DNA of 64,000 nucleotides from Luteimonas sp. FCS-9 (GTDB lineage Bacteria; Pseudomonadota; Gammaproteobacteria; Xanthomonadales; Xanthomonadaceae), in the NCBI RefSeq assembly GCF_001014645.1, contig NZ_LASZ01000018.1:1-64000 (forward strand), read 5' to 3'. Both the position numbers and the translations under genes were made by a program. Below, piece after piece: positions 17,512-25,800 of the stretch; the stretch's first letter is position 1, and each line of letters starts with the position of its first letter. The notes under the pieces are model-generated. The model had not been told where the DNA came from and did not search any database. It saw only the letters and a list, made by a program, of their open reading frames with translations.

Positions 17512-18606
17512 ATGTCCCCTACCCATCGCGAGGTCGCCGTGTCCGGCGACCGTCCCTATGCCATCCACATCGGTCCGGCGCTGCTCGACGACGGCGCGCT
17601 GCTCGCGCGGCACGTGCGCGGCGGCGAGGCGATGCTGATCAGCGACCGCCACGTCGCCCCGCTCTACGCCGACCGGGTCGCCGACGCGCTGCAGGCCGCG
17701 CGGCCCGGCCTGCGCGTGCACCGGCACGTGCGGCCGGCCGGCGAGTCGGCGAAGACCCTGGCCCACTTCGCCCAGGTCGTCGACGCGCTGGCGCAGGCGC
17801 GGCTGCGCCGCGACGCGACGCTGTTCGCGCTGGGCGGCGGCGTCATCGGCGACCTGGCCGGCTTCGCCGCCGCGTGCTGGATGCGCGGCATCGACTGCGT
17901 GCAGCTGCCGACGACATTGCTGGCGATGGTCGATTCGTCGGTCGGCGGCAAGACCGCGGTCGACCTGCCGCAGGGCAAGAACCTGGTCGGCGCGTTCCAT
18001 CCGCCCTGCGCGGTGATCGCCGACACCGCGGCGCTGCGCACGCTGCCCGCGCGCGAGCTGCGCGCCGGCCTGGCCGAGGTGGTGAAGTACGGCGCGATCG
18101 CCGACGCACCGTTCCTCGACTGGCTCGACGCGCACGCCGCGGCGCTGCTCGCCATGGACGAGGCCGCGCTGGCCGAGGCGGTCGCGCGCAGTTGCGCGCA
18201 CAAGACGGCGATCGTCGCGCGCGACCCGTTCGAGCACGGCGAACGCGCGCTGCTCAACCTCGGCCACACGTTCGGCCACGCGATCGAGACCGAGCAGGGC
18301 TACGACGGGCTCAACCACGGCGAGGCGGTCGCCGTCGGCATGGTGCTCGCCGCGCGCCTGTCCGAGGCGCTGGGCCTGTCGCGGGCCGACGACACGGCGC
18401 GCCTGGTCGCGCTGCTGACGCGGCTCGAACTGCCGGTCGCACTGCCGGAGGGCCTCGATCCCGAGCGCCTGCTGGCGCACATGCGGCTCGACAAGAAGGC
18501 CCAGGCCGGCGGCCTGCGCTTCGTGGTCTGGCGCGGCCCGGGACGCGCGGAGGTCCTGGCCGACGTGCCCGAGAGCGCGGTGATCGGCGTGCTGCGCGCG
18601 GGCTGA
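17512..18606 (+). CDS. aroB: 3-Dehydroquinate synthase
   Basis: This 364-aa NAD- and Zn-dependent enzyme converts DAHP to 3-dehydroquinate. It shows [15 protein letters not shown], the [19 protein letters not shown] segment, [10 protein letters not shown], the [11 protein letters not shown] motif and the zinc site HTFGHAIE with a later [10 protein letters not shown]. The ATG at 17512 has GAGAAG about nine bases upstream; an ATG at 17497 is an alternative. It is paired with aroK, so the shikimate-pathway steps are co-regulated. Confidence 0.96.
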   Translation: MSPTHREVAVSGDRPYAIHIGPALLDDGALLARHVRGGEAMLISDRHVAPLYADRVADALQAARPGLRVHRHVRPAGESAKTLAHFAQVVDALAQARLRRDATLFALGGGVIGDLAGFAAACWMRGIDCVQLPTTLLAMVDSSVGGKTAVDLPQGKNLVGAFHPPCAVIADTAALRTLPARELRAGLAEVVKYGAIADAPFLDWLDAHAAALLAMDEAALAEAVARSCAHKTAIVARDPFEHGERALLNLGHTFGHAIETEQGYDGLNHGEAVAVGMVLAARLSEALGLSRADDTARLVALLTRLELPVALPEGLDPERLLAHMRLDKKAQAGGLRFVVWRGPGRAEVLADVPESAVIGVLRAG

Positions 18607-18632
18607 CGCACGCGCCTCCGCAGCGCCGGACG

Positions 18633-19337
18633 CTAGCGCGGCTCGGCGTCGTGGCCCGAGGCGCCCAGGCCGGCACCGAATCCCGCGCCCGCACCCATGC
18701 CCATGCCGGCGCCCATGCCGCCGCCCCCCGCGCCGCCTCCACCGCCACCGCCCCGGCCGCCCTCGCCGCCCGCGCGCCGGCCGCCGCCCTCGGTGCGCAG
18801 CGGGCCCTGGCCGGGGATCGCGAGCCCGTCGGGCACCGGGTCGAGGTCGAGCGCCTGGCGGATGAAGGCGCGCAGCGACACCACCAGCGCGGCGGTGTGT
18901 ACGGCGCGGCCGGCGACCATGTCGCTGGCCGCACGGGCGGCCAGCCGCACCTGGTCCTCGGTGCCCAGCAGGATCACGTCCGACAGCGCCGCCTCGACCG
19001 CGTCGCGGATGCGCCGCGACCGCTCCGAGCCCGTCCCCTCGCCCTGCGCGGCCTCGTCGCCGGACGCGCCGGCAGCCGCGTCGCGCGCGCGCAGGCGCAG
19101 CTGCCGCAGGTGGGTCGGATCGACCGACAACTCGCCGGTGAACGAACCGCCGAGCGTCTTGTAGGCGGCGATCAGCGTCTTGAGCCGCTCGTTGATCTGC
19201 CGGTTCTCGCGCTCGCGCCGGCGCTGGATCGTCTGCATGACCAGTAGGCGGATGCCCACGACCACCAGCGACACCAGCACCAGGCCGAACAGCGTCGAGA
19301 GCGCGGCGTTCCACGAACTCAGGTCGAGATTGCGCAT
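18633..19337 (-). CDS. Membrane-anchored protein with glycine-rich tail
   Basis: I do not recognise a family. The 234-aa protein has one transmembrane segment at about residues 12-34, then a basic, charged helix (RRRERENRQINERLKTL) that may be coiled. A soluble domain ends in a low-complexity tail of about 50 residues made almost only of Gly, Ala and Met, including a run of seven or more glycines. The tail is encoded by GC-rich repeats that could slip during replication. It sits convergent to aroB and divergent from the WGR gene; such proteins appear next to aroB in related genomes, but the role is unknown. Confidence 0.7.
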   Translation of the reverse strand: MRNLDLSSWNAALSTLFGLVLVSLVVVGIRLLVMQTIQRRRERENRQINERLKTLIAAYKTLGGSFTGELSVDPTHLRQLRLRARDAAAGASGDEAAQGEGTGSERSRRIRDAVEAALSDVILLGTEDQVRLAARAASDMVAGRAVHTAALVVSLRAFIRQALDLDPVPDGLAIPGQGPLRTEGGGRRAGGEGGRGGGGGGGAGGGGMGAGMGMGAGAGFGAGLGASGHDAEPR

Positions 19338-19436
19338 CGCACGGGCCCGTCCGAAGGAAGACACGCCCGATGCTAGGCGACGCGATGCCGATGCGCCGTC
19401 GACGCCGCGCGCCCACCCGCCACACGCACCTGCCCG

Positions 19437-19442
19437 TACAAT
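19437..19442 (+). promoter_or_regulatory. -10-like TACAAT eight bases before the WGR start
   Basis: TACAAT ends eight bases before the ATG at 19451, compatible with a leaderless or near-leaderless transcript. Confidence 0.45.
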
Positions 19443-19450
19443 GCCGCCCC

Positions 19451-19711
19451 ATGCGACTGCTGCTGCAACAACCGGCCCAGGGCCACGAGGCCGCGCGTTT
19501 CGTCCAGCTGATGCTGCAGCCCGACCTGCTCGGCGGCTGGACGCTCGTGCGCGAGTCGGGCCAGATCGGCGGTCGCAGCCAGCTGCGCAGCCAGCAGTAC
19601 GCCGACGAACCCAGCGCGATCGGCGCGCTCGAACGGGCGCGCGACGCGCAGCTCCGGCGTGGTTTCCAGCTGGTCCGGACGCAGGCGGCGCAGATGCCGC
19701 CGTCCCCCTGA
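19451..19711 (+). CDS. Small WGR-domain protein
   Basis: This 86-aa protein is essentially a single WGR domain: [25 protein letters not shown] has the domain's tryptophan and glycine core, here [17 protein letters not shown], followed by an acidic-basic helix ([18 protein letters not shown]). WGR domains occur in eukaryotic PARPs and, in bacteria, often as short stand-alone proteins thought to bind nucleic acid; no function is proven here. It lies 43 bp upstream of hemE on the same strand. Confidence 0.8.
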   Translation: MRLLLQQPAQGHEAARFVQLMLQPDLLGGWTLVRESGQIGGRSQLRSQQYADEPSAIGALERARDAQLRRGFQLVRTQAAQMPPSP

Positions 19712-19754
19712 TGCCCGCGCGGCGAACGCCGACGCACCGAGAAGGAAGATCGCC

Positions 19755-20828
19755 TTGTCCGCACCCCTGAAGAACGACCGCTTCCTGCGCGCGCTGCGCC
19801 GCGAACCCGTGGACCGCACGCCGGTCTGGCTGATGCGTCAGGCCGGGCGCTACCTGCCCGAGTACCGCGAGACCCGCCGCCAGGCCGGCAGCTTCCTGGG
19901 CATGGCCAAGCAGCCGGAGATCGCCTGCGAGGTCACGCTGCAGCCGCTGCGGCGCTTCCCGCTCGATGCGGCGATCCTGTTCTCCGACATCCTGACCATC
20001 CCCGACGCGATGGGCCTGGAGTTGTACTTCGTCGAGGGCGAGGGCCCGAAGTTTCGTCACCCGGTGCGCGACGCCGCGGCGATCGCCCGGCTCGGCGTGC
20101 CGGACATGGAGACCGAGCTGCGCTACGTGATGGACGCGGTGCGGCTGATCCGCCGCGAGCTCGACGGCGCGGTGCCGCTGATCGGCTTCTCCGGCAGCCC
20201 GTGGACGCTGGCCTGCTACATGGTCGAGGGCGGCGGCAGCAAGGACTTCGCACGCATCAAGGCGATGGCGCTCAACGACCCGCAGGCGCTGCACGCGCTG
20301 CTGTCGGTGAATACCGACGCGGTGATCGCGTACCTGGCCGCGCAGCGCGCCGCGGGCGCGCAGGCGCTGCAGGTGTTCGACACCTGGGGCGGCGTGCTGT
20401 CGCCGGCGATGTACCGCGAGTTCTCGCTGCCGTACCTGGCGCGCATCGCGCAGGCACTCGAGCGCGGCGACGGCACCGACCGCGCGCCGCTGATCCTGTT
20501 CGGCAAGGGCACCGCGGCCTATCTCGAGGATCTCGCGCAGACCGGCGCCGACGGCGTCGGCGTGGACTGGCTGATCGAGCTCGGCGATGCCGCGCGCCGC
20601 ACCGGCGGCCGCGTCGCGCTGCAGGGCAACCTCGATCCGGCGACGCTGTACGGCACGCCCGACGCGATCCGCCGTGAGGTCCGGCGCGCGCTCGACAGCT
20701 ACGCCGCCGGCAACCACGGCTCGCGCGACGGCCACGTCTTCAACCTCGGCCACGGCATGTCGCCGGACATGAACCCGGACCACGTCGCCGTGCTCGTCGA
20801 CGAGGTGCACACCTACAGCGCGCGCTGA
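19755..20828 (+). CDS. hemE: Uroporphyrinogen decarboxylase
   Basis: This 357-aa enzyme makes coproporphyrinogen III from uroporphyrinogen III in haem synthesis. The signatures are intact: [16 protein letters not shown] near the N-terminus, the catalytic Asp region [25 protein letters not shown], and the C-terminal NLGHGMSP. I chose TTG at 19755 as start because GAAGGAAGA lies six bases upstream and the protein begins [10 protein letters not shown] as in the family. A frame that starts upstream with ATG at 19659 has no such site. Confidence 0.95.
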   Translation: MSAPLKNDRFLRALRREPVDRTPVWLMRQAGRYLPEYRETRRQAGSFLGMAKQPEIACEVTLQPLRRFPLDAAILFSDILTIPDAMGLELYFVEGEGPKFRHPVRDAAAIARLGVPDMETELRYVMDAVRLIRRELDGAVPLIGFSGSPWTLACYMVEGGGSKDFARIKAMALNDPQALHALLSVNTDAVIAYLAAQRAAGAQALQVFDTWGGVLSPAMYREFSLPYLARIAQALERGDGTDRAPLILFGKGTAAYLEDLAQTGADGVGVDWLIELGDAARRTGGRVALQGNLDPATLYGTPDAIRREVRRALDSYAAGNHGSRDGHVFNLGHGMSPDMNPDHVAVLVDEVHTYSAR

Positions 20829-20836
20829 CGGCGGCT

Positions 20837-20864
20837 GCAGGCGGGCCCCCGAGGTCCCGCCTGC
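20837..20864 (+). terminator. Terminator-like hairpin after hemE
   Basis: GCAGGCGGG and CCCGCCTGC form a perfect 9-bp stem with a 10-nt loop eight bases after the hemE stop. No T-run follows. Confidence 0.5.
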
Positions 20865-20902
20865 GACGCGCTCGCGTGAGAACCGGCGATCCCGGGAAAG
20901 CC

Positions 20903-20977
20903 CTCGCGCGCGAGCGCGCTCCTACGGCGAAGCCGTCAGCCGGCGCGAACTCCCTGTAGGAGCGCGCTCGCGCGCGA
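20903..20977. repeat. Inverted pair of dispersed palindromic repeats (REPIN-like), copy 2
   Basis: One unit at 20903-20927 (ending GCGCTCCTACGG) and its inverse at 20954-20977 (CTGTAGGAGCGCGC onward) flank about 26 bp in the convergent gap between hemE and telA. Confidence 0.85.
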
Positions 20978-21030
20978 TAGCGTCACCAGGAAATCCTGCC
21001 GCGCAAACGCACGCCGACACGGAACGTGCC

Positions 21031-22131
21031 TCAGCTCTCCAGCGCGGGCCTGGCCAGCTGCTTCTGGACGTCCTCGCGCAGTCGCGCCAGCTCGCCCTCG
21101 GCCTGCCGGCGCTGCTCGATGCCCTCGCGATGCACCTGCCGGACTTCCTCGACGGTGTGGATCAGCTGGTCGTGGACATGGCGCAGCGTCGCGATGTCGA
21201 TCACCGCGCGCTGGTTCGCGCGCGCGGTCTCGACCGAGGTCTCGCGCAGCAGGTCGGCGTTGCGGCGCATCAGCTCGTTGGTGGCGTCGTCGATCGCGTT
21301 CGACAGCGCGACCGCGTTCTTCTGCTCGCCCAGCGACAGCTGGATCGCGAACTGCCGCTTCCACGACGGGATCGTGACGTTGCGCACCGTGTTGAACTTC
21401 TCGATCAGCTGGATCGCGTTGGCCTGGATCAGCCGGATCATCGGCAGCGACTGCTCGGCGGCGTGCTGCATCACCGCCAGGTCGCCGACGCGCTTGTCGA
21501 GCAGGCGGACGGCGTTGTCGATCTCCGCGCGCCGCGTGCGCGACTGCGGATCGTCGAGGCCGTCGAGCGCACGCAGGTCCTCGGCCAGCTCGGCCAGCCG
21601 CTGGCGGCCCGCCGCGACGTGCACGCCCAGCGCGCGGCGCTCCTCGACGACGATGTCGAACATGCGGTCGAACTCGGAGACGCGCCGGTGCTGGCCGTCC
21701 TGCTGGCGGCCGATGTCCTGCATCAGCCGCTCGATCTGCTGGTTGGTGGTGCTGAACTTCTGCACCAGTTCGTCGCGCGAGCCGCGCAGCCGGTCGATCA
21801 GCGGGCCGATCACCGGCAGCTTCGAACGGCCGGCCACGCTGCCCAGGTCGAGCGCGCGCGCGATGCGCACGACCTCGCCGAGCTTGTCGCCGGACGCGTC
21901 GAGGTCGCCGTTGCGCACCTGGTCCAGCAACTGGCTGGAGAACGCGGCGGTCTTGCCGGCGGCCTCCCGGCCGAACACGTGCAGGTTGCCGGGCGAGATG
22001 TCCTCGAGCGCCTTGCCCGCGGCGGCGATCTCGCTGCGGTCGTCCGCGGTCAGGCCCAGGGCCTGCAGCGCGGCGTCGTCGAGCGCGCCGGCGGCGGGCA
22101 CGAGGGCGTGGTCGGGGGTGTCCTGGCTCAT
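21031..22131 (-). CDS. telA: TelA/KlaA-family toxic-anion-resistance-like protein
   Basis: This 366-aa mostly helical protein belongs to the TelA family (KlaA/TelA of tellurite-resistance plasmids). Features are the long coiled region FSTTNQQIERLMQDIG, VVEERRALGVHVAAG, RVGDLAVMQHAAEQSLPMIRLIQ and the family-typical TVRNVTIPSWKRQFAIQLSLGEQ. The C-terminus has LRETSVETARANQRAVIDI. The link to tellurite is historical; chromosomal copies are tied to membrane stress. It is the last gene of a five-gene minus-strand cluster and overlaps the preceding gene by the ATGA of stop and start. Confidence 0.88.
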   Translation of the reverse strand: MSQDTPDHALVPAAGALDDAALQALGLTADDRSEIAAAGKALEDISPGNLHVFGREAAGKTAAFSSQLLDQVRNGDLDASGDKLGEVVRIARALDLGSVAGRSKLPVIGPLIDRLRGSRDELVQKFSTTNQQIERLMQDIGRQQDGQHRRVSEFDRMFDIVVEERRALGVHVAAGRQRLAELAEDLRALDGLDDPQSRTRRAEIDNAVRLLDKRVGDLAVMQHAAEQSLPMIRLIQANAIQLIEKFNTVRNVTIPSWKRQFAIQLSLGEQKNAVALSNAIDDATNELMRRNADLLRETSVETARANQRAVIDIATLRHVHDQLIHTVEEVRQVHREGIEQRRQAEGELARLREDVQKQLARPALES

Positions 22132-22877
22132 GCGGCGGTCTCCTGGTCGGCGGACCGGTCGGGCCGCCGTGGGTCGAGTGTAGCGGCCATGCCGGCCAGT
22201 TCGGCGGCGATGTCGGCCTCGATCGCCGACGCGGCCGCGGCCTGCGCGACGCCGTCGACGGTGCCCGCGCCGAGCGCGCGCTGGCGCCAGGCCGGCACCA
22301 GCACGTCGCGGATGTTGCGGTAGCGGGCCAGCAGGGCCAGGCCCTGCGCGTGCAGCAGCGCGAGCTGGCGCGCGCCCAGCGCATGCGCCGCGTCCACGTC
22401 CAGCAGGTGCTGCAGGCGCCGCTCGCGCGCCAACCGCACGGCGTCGTCGTCGTCGACTGGCGGGCGGTGGTCCGCGGCCGCCCGACGCAAGGCGTCCAGC
22501 GCGGCCTCGAGCCGGTCGAGGCAGGCGCGTTGGCCGTCGACGTGCGCGGCCAGCGCATCGGCGGCGCGATCGGCATCGCGCAACAGCACGCCCAGGCGCG
22601 CGGCGAGCGCGTCGGCCTCGGCCTGCAGCGCGAGATCGCGCCCGAACAGGCGTCCGAGCAGGCCGGCCTTGCGGCGCAGGGCGCGGGGATCGTCCGCCCG
22701 CATCGCCAGATGCACCGCGCGCAGGCGCTCGACGAGCATGGCGGCGGCACCGGCGTCCAGCGCCGCCGCGACGTCGATCGCGTCGAGCGCCGCGAGCGCA
22801 GCCGCGCCGTGCGCCATCGCGGCCCCGACACGGCCCGCGCCCGGGTCCGGCACGTCGTGCGGCGCGTGCGGGCTCAT
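22128..22877 (-). CDS. Unknown helical protein between the AAA+ ATPase and TelA
   Basis: I do not recognise a family. The 249-aa protein is rich in Ala, Leu, Arg and Asp and should be almost wholly helical, with several coiled stretches such as LGVLLRDADRAADALAAHVDG and LQHLLDVDAAHALGARQLALL. There is no signal peptide or membrane segment. A basic patch, KAGLLGRLFGRDL, lies near residue 68. It overlaps both neighbours by 4 bp, so it is translated in a coupled way with the ATPase and TelA. An adaptor between them is an inference from position only; it resembles the N-terminal helical part of TelA-linked proteins. Confidence 0.75.
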   Translation of the reverse strand: MSPHAPHDVPDPGAGRVGAAMAHGAAALAALDAIDVAAALDAGAAAMLVERLRAVHLAMRADDPRALRRKAGLLGRLFGRDLALQAEADALAARLGVLLRDADRAADALAAHVDGQRACLDRLEAALDALRRAAADHRPPVDDDDAVRLARERRLQHLLDVDAAHALGARQLALLHAQGLALLARYRNIRDVLVPAWRQRALGAGTVDGVAQAAAASAIEADIAAELAGMAATLDPRRPDRSADQETAA

Positions 22878-25800
22878 TCCTGCGGCGCGTCCCGGCGCCC
22901 GTCGAGCAGGCCCAGTTGGTCGAGCGCCTCGTCGAGCCGGCGCTCGGCGGGCGTGCGCTCGCGCCGCGCGCGGGCCGCGGCGGGCGCGGCGTCGTTCGCC
23001 GCCGCGCGCAGCCGCAGCAGTTCGACCAGTTGCGCGAGCGCGGCATTGAGCCCGGCCTGGCCGGCCAGCGACTCGCCGACCCGCTCGATCAGCGGTTCGA
23101 CCGCCGCACGCATCGCCGCCGGCCAGGCTTCGGCCGGATCGCTTCGCGCGTCCGCTTCGCGGCCGGCGATGCGCTGCAGCGCACCCAGGATGTCCTGCCA
23201 CGGTGCCTGCGGCGGCGCCGGCGGCGGCTCGCCGCCGCCCATCGCCTGCAGGCCCTGGGCGATGTCGGCCAGCTGCGCGACCACGCGCGCGCCGGTGTCG
23301 GCATCCTCGCCGCCCATCGCCTTGTCGCGCAGGAAGTCGCGCTTGATCTGCGCCCAGCGCGCGGCCTGGGCGTCGGTCAGGGTGCCGCGCAGCTCGGCCA
23401 GCTTCAGCAGGTTCTCCTCGGCGCCGGTGGTCAGCAGTTGCGCCTCGCCCAGGTAGTGGTCGGCGATCAGCTGCTGCAGCTCGGCGGCGTTCATCACCGG
23501 CGAGATCTTCTCGGCCAGCTTGTTCATGTTGCGGTAGCTGCCCTGCAGCCGGAACGCCGGCTCGGTGCGGTAGCGGTCGGCCTGGGCTGCGCTGGCGATG
23601 TACTGCTGGTTGACCCGGTAGACCACGTCGCGCACCTGCATCAGCCGCTGCAGCGTGGCGACGATCTCGTTGACCTCCGCCCCGCTGTAGGCGTGCGACA
23701 GATCGTTGGTCGAGACTTCCTTGCCCGCGGCGCGATCGGCGAGCAGGTACAGGTCGGCCATCTCGCGCGTGGCCAGCGGCGCGAGCACCGGGTTGGAGGT
23801 CAGGCTGTTTTCGATGTAGCTGAGCCTGAACGCGTCCTCCATGCCGCCGAGGACGTCGCCCAGGTTGTAGATGTCGGCGCGGTTGGCGAGCATGTCGGGG
23901 ATCTTGAACACCTCGCCCGACTCGGTGTACGGATTGCCGGCCATGACCACGCAGAACTTCCTGCCGCGCATGTCGTAGGTCTTCGTGCGGCCCTGCCACA
24001 CGCCCTCGATGCGACGCGTGCCGTCGCACAGCGAGATGAACTTCTGCAGGAACTCGGGGTGCGTGTGCTGGATGTCGTCGACGTACAGCATCGTGTTGCT
24101 GCCCATCTCCAGCGCGAGGTTGAGCTTGTGCAGCTCCTGGCGCGAGGTCGCGTCCGGCGCCTGGTCCGGGTCGAGCGAGCGCACCTCGTGGCCGAGCGCC
24201 GGGCCGTTGATCTTCATGAAGACCAGGCCCAGCCGGCTGGCCACGTACTCCATCAGCGTGGTCTTTCCGTAGCCGGGCGGCGAGATCATCATCAGCAAGC
24301 CCATCAGGTCGCTGCGCTTGTCCTCGCCGACGGTGCCCATCTGCTTGGCGAGGTTGTCGCCGATCAGCGGCAGGTAGACCTCGTCGATCAGCCGGTTGCG
24401 CACGAACGAGGTCAGTGGCCGCGCCTTGAACTCCGACAGCCGCAGCGCGTCGCGTTCGCGCGCGGCGATGCGCTGGCGCACGGCCTGGTAGCGGTGGAAC
24501 GCCGGCACGAATATCTCGCGGTGCGTCCGCAGGCGCGACAGGAAATCGTCCACCGACACGCGCAGGCGGCCGCCGTCGATGCGCGGGTGCTCGCCGAGCA
24601 GCCCCTCGACCTCGGCGATCAGCGTGACCTCGCGCACCCGGTGGCGCAGCGTGCGGCCGGCCAGCAGCAGCACGATCGCCTCGGGCACGTAGCCGGCCAG
24701 CGGCGCGTGCACCGGATCGCCGCACAGGCCGTGCAGCCACTGCGCCGCGAGCGCCCACTGCGCGGACGGCCGCTCGGCCAGGCGCTGCAGCGATGCGTCG
24801 AAGCCCGCGCCCAGGTCGGCCCCGTCGAGCGCCTGCCGCAGGGCGTCGACGAGCCGGCGGGCGTAGTGGCTGATGCCGAACGTCGGATCGCCGTCGCGCA
24901 GTTCGTCGACGAGGTACGCCGCCGCGTCCACGGCCGATGCGGGATCGAGCGGCAACGCGTGGCGCGAGAGGAAACCCGACAGCGCCTCGGCGATCTCCGC
25001 GCGCAGCGCGTCCAGGCCGTTGGTGGAGCCGAACAGGCGCTCGATCGCCAGCGCGCCGGTGGTGCGCACCGGCCACTGCGCGGCATCGCCGTCGCCGCCC
25101 TCGCGCGTCCAGAACAGCATCGCCAGCGCACGCGCGGCCGGCGGGTGCACCAGCGGGCCGGCGGCGACATAGAGCGGCAGCAGCGCACGCAGGATCAGCG
25201 CCGCATCGTGGTCATGGATGCCCTTCTCGTAGCCCTCGCGGTAGCACGGCGCGGCGAAGGCCCGCACCGTGCGCTCGAGCGCGTCGGGGTCGCCGGCCTG
25301 CGCGGCGAGCCCGGCCAGGCGCAGGTCCTCGCGTCCGGCGATCGCGGCATCGAGCACCAACCCGGCGAGATACTCGCTGCGCGCGATCGACGGCGATTCC
25401 GAATCCAGCGTCACCTGCCAGTACGCGCGCAGCGCATCGAGCTCGGCGTCGTGGATCGCCTCGTAGAAGTCGGTGCCGGTCAGGTGCACGGCCAGGCCGT
25501 CGCCGCGCGGCAGGATCGTCAGGTCCAGCGGCTGGACGTTGACGCTGAAGCGGTGCCGCGGCCCGAGCCGGATCACCTGGCCGCCGCCCTCGAACAGGTC
25601 GCTGCGGTCGCGCAGGCTGCGCACCGCCTCGTCGCGCACCCCCTTCAGGCGCGCTTCGACGTCGTCGGCCTTGACGCTGTCGCGGTAGCCGCGCAACCGG
25701 TCGGCGAGTTCGCGCAGCTTGAGGATCAGCGCATCGCCGGCGAAGAACGCATTGAGCTCGTCGGGGCTCGCGAAACGCTCGGTGCGCCGCGGCAGCCCGT

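Noticed and set aside
21031-22131. Classifying telA as a plasmid-borne tellurite resistance determinant
   Set aside because: It is embedded in a chromosomal cluster with flotillin and AAA+ genes, there are no ter or kil partners, and there are no mobility genes. The family name is historical.
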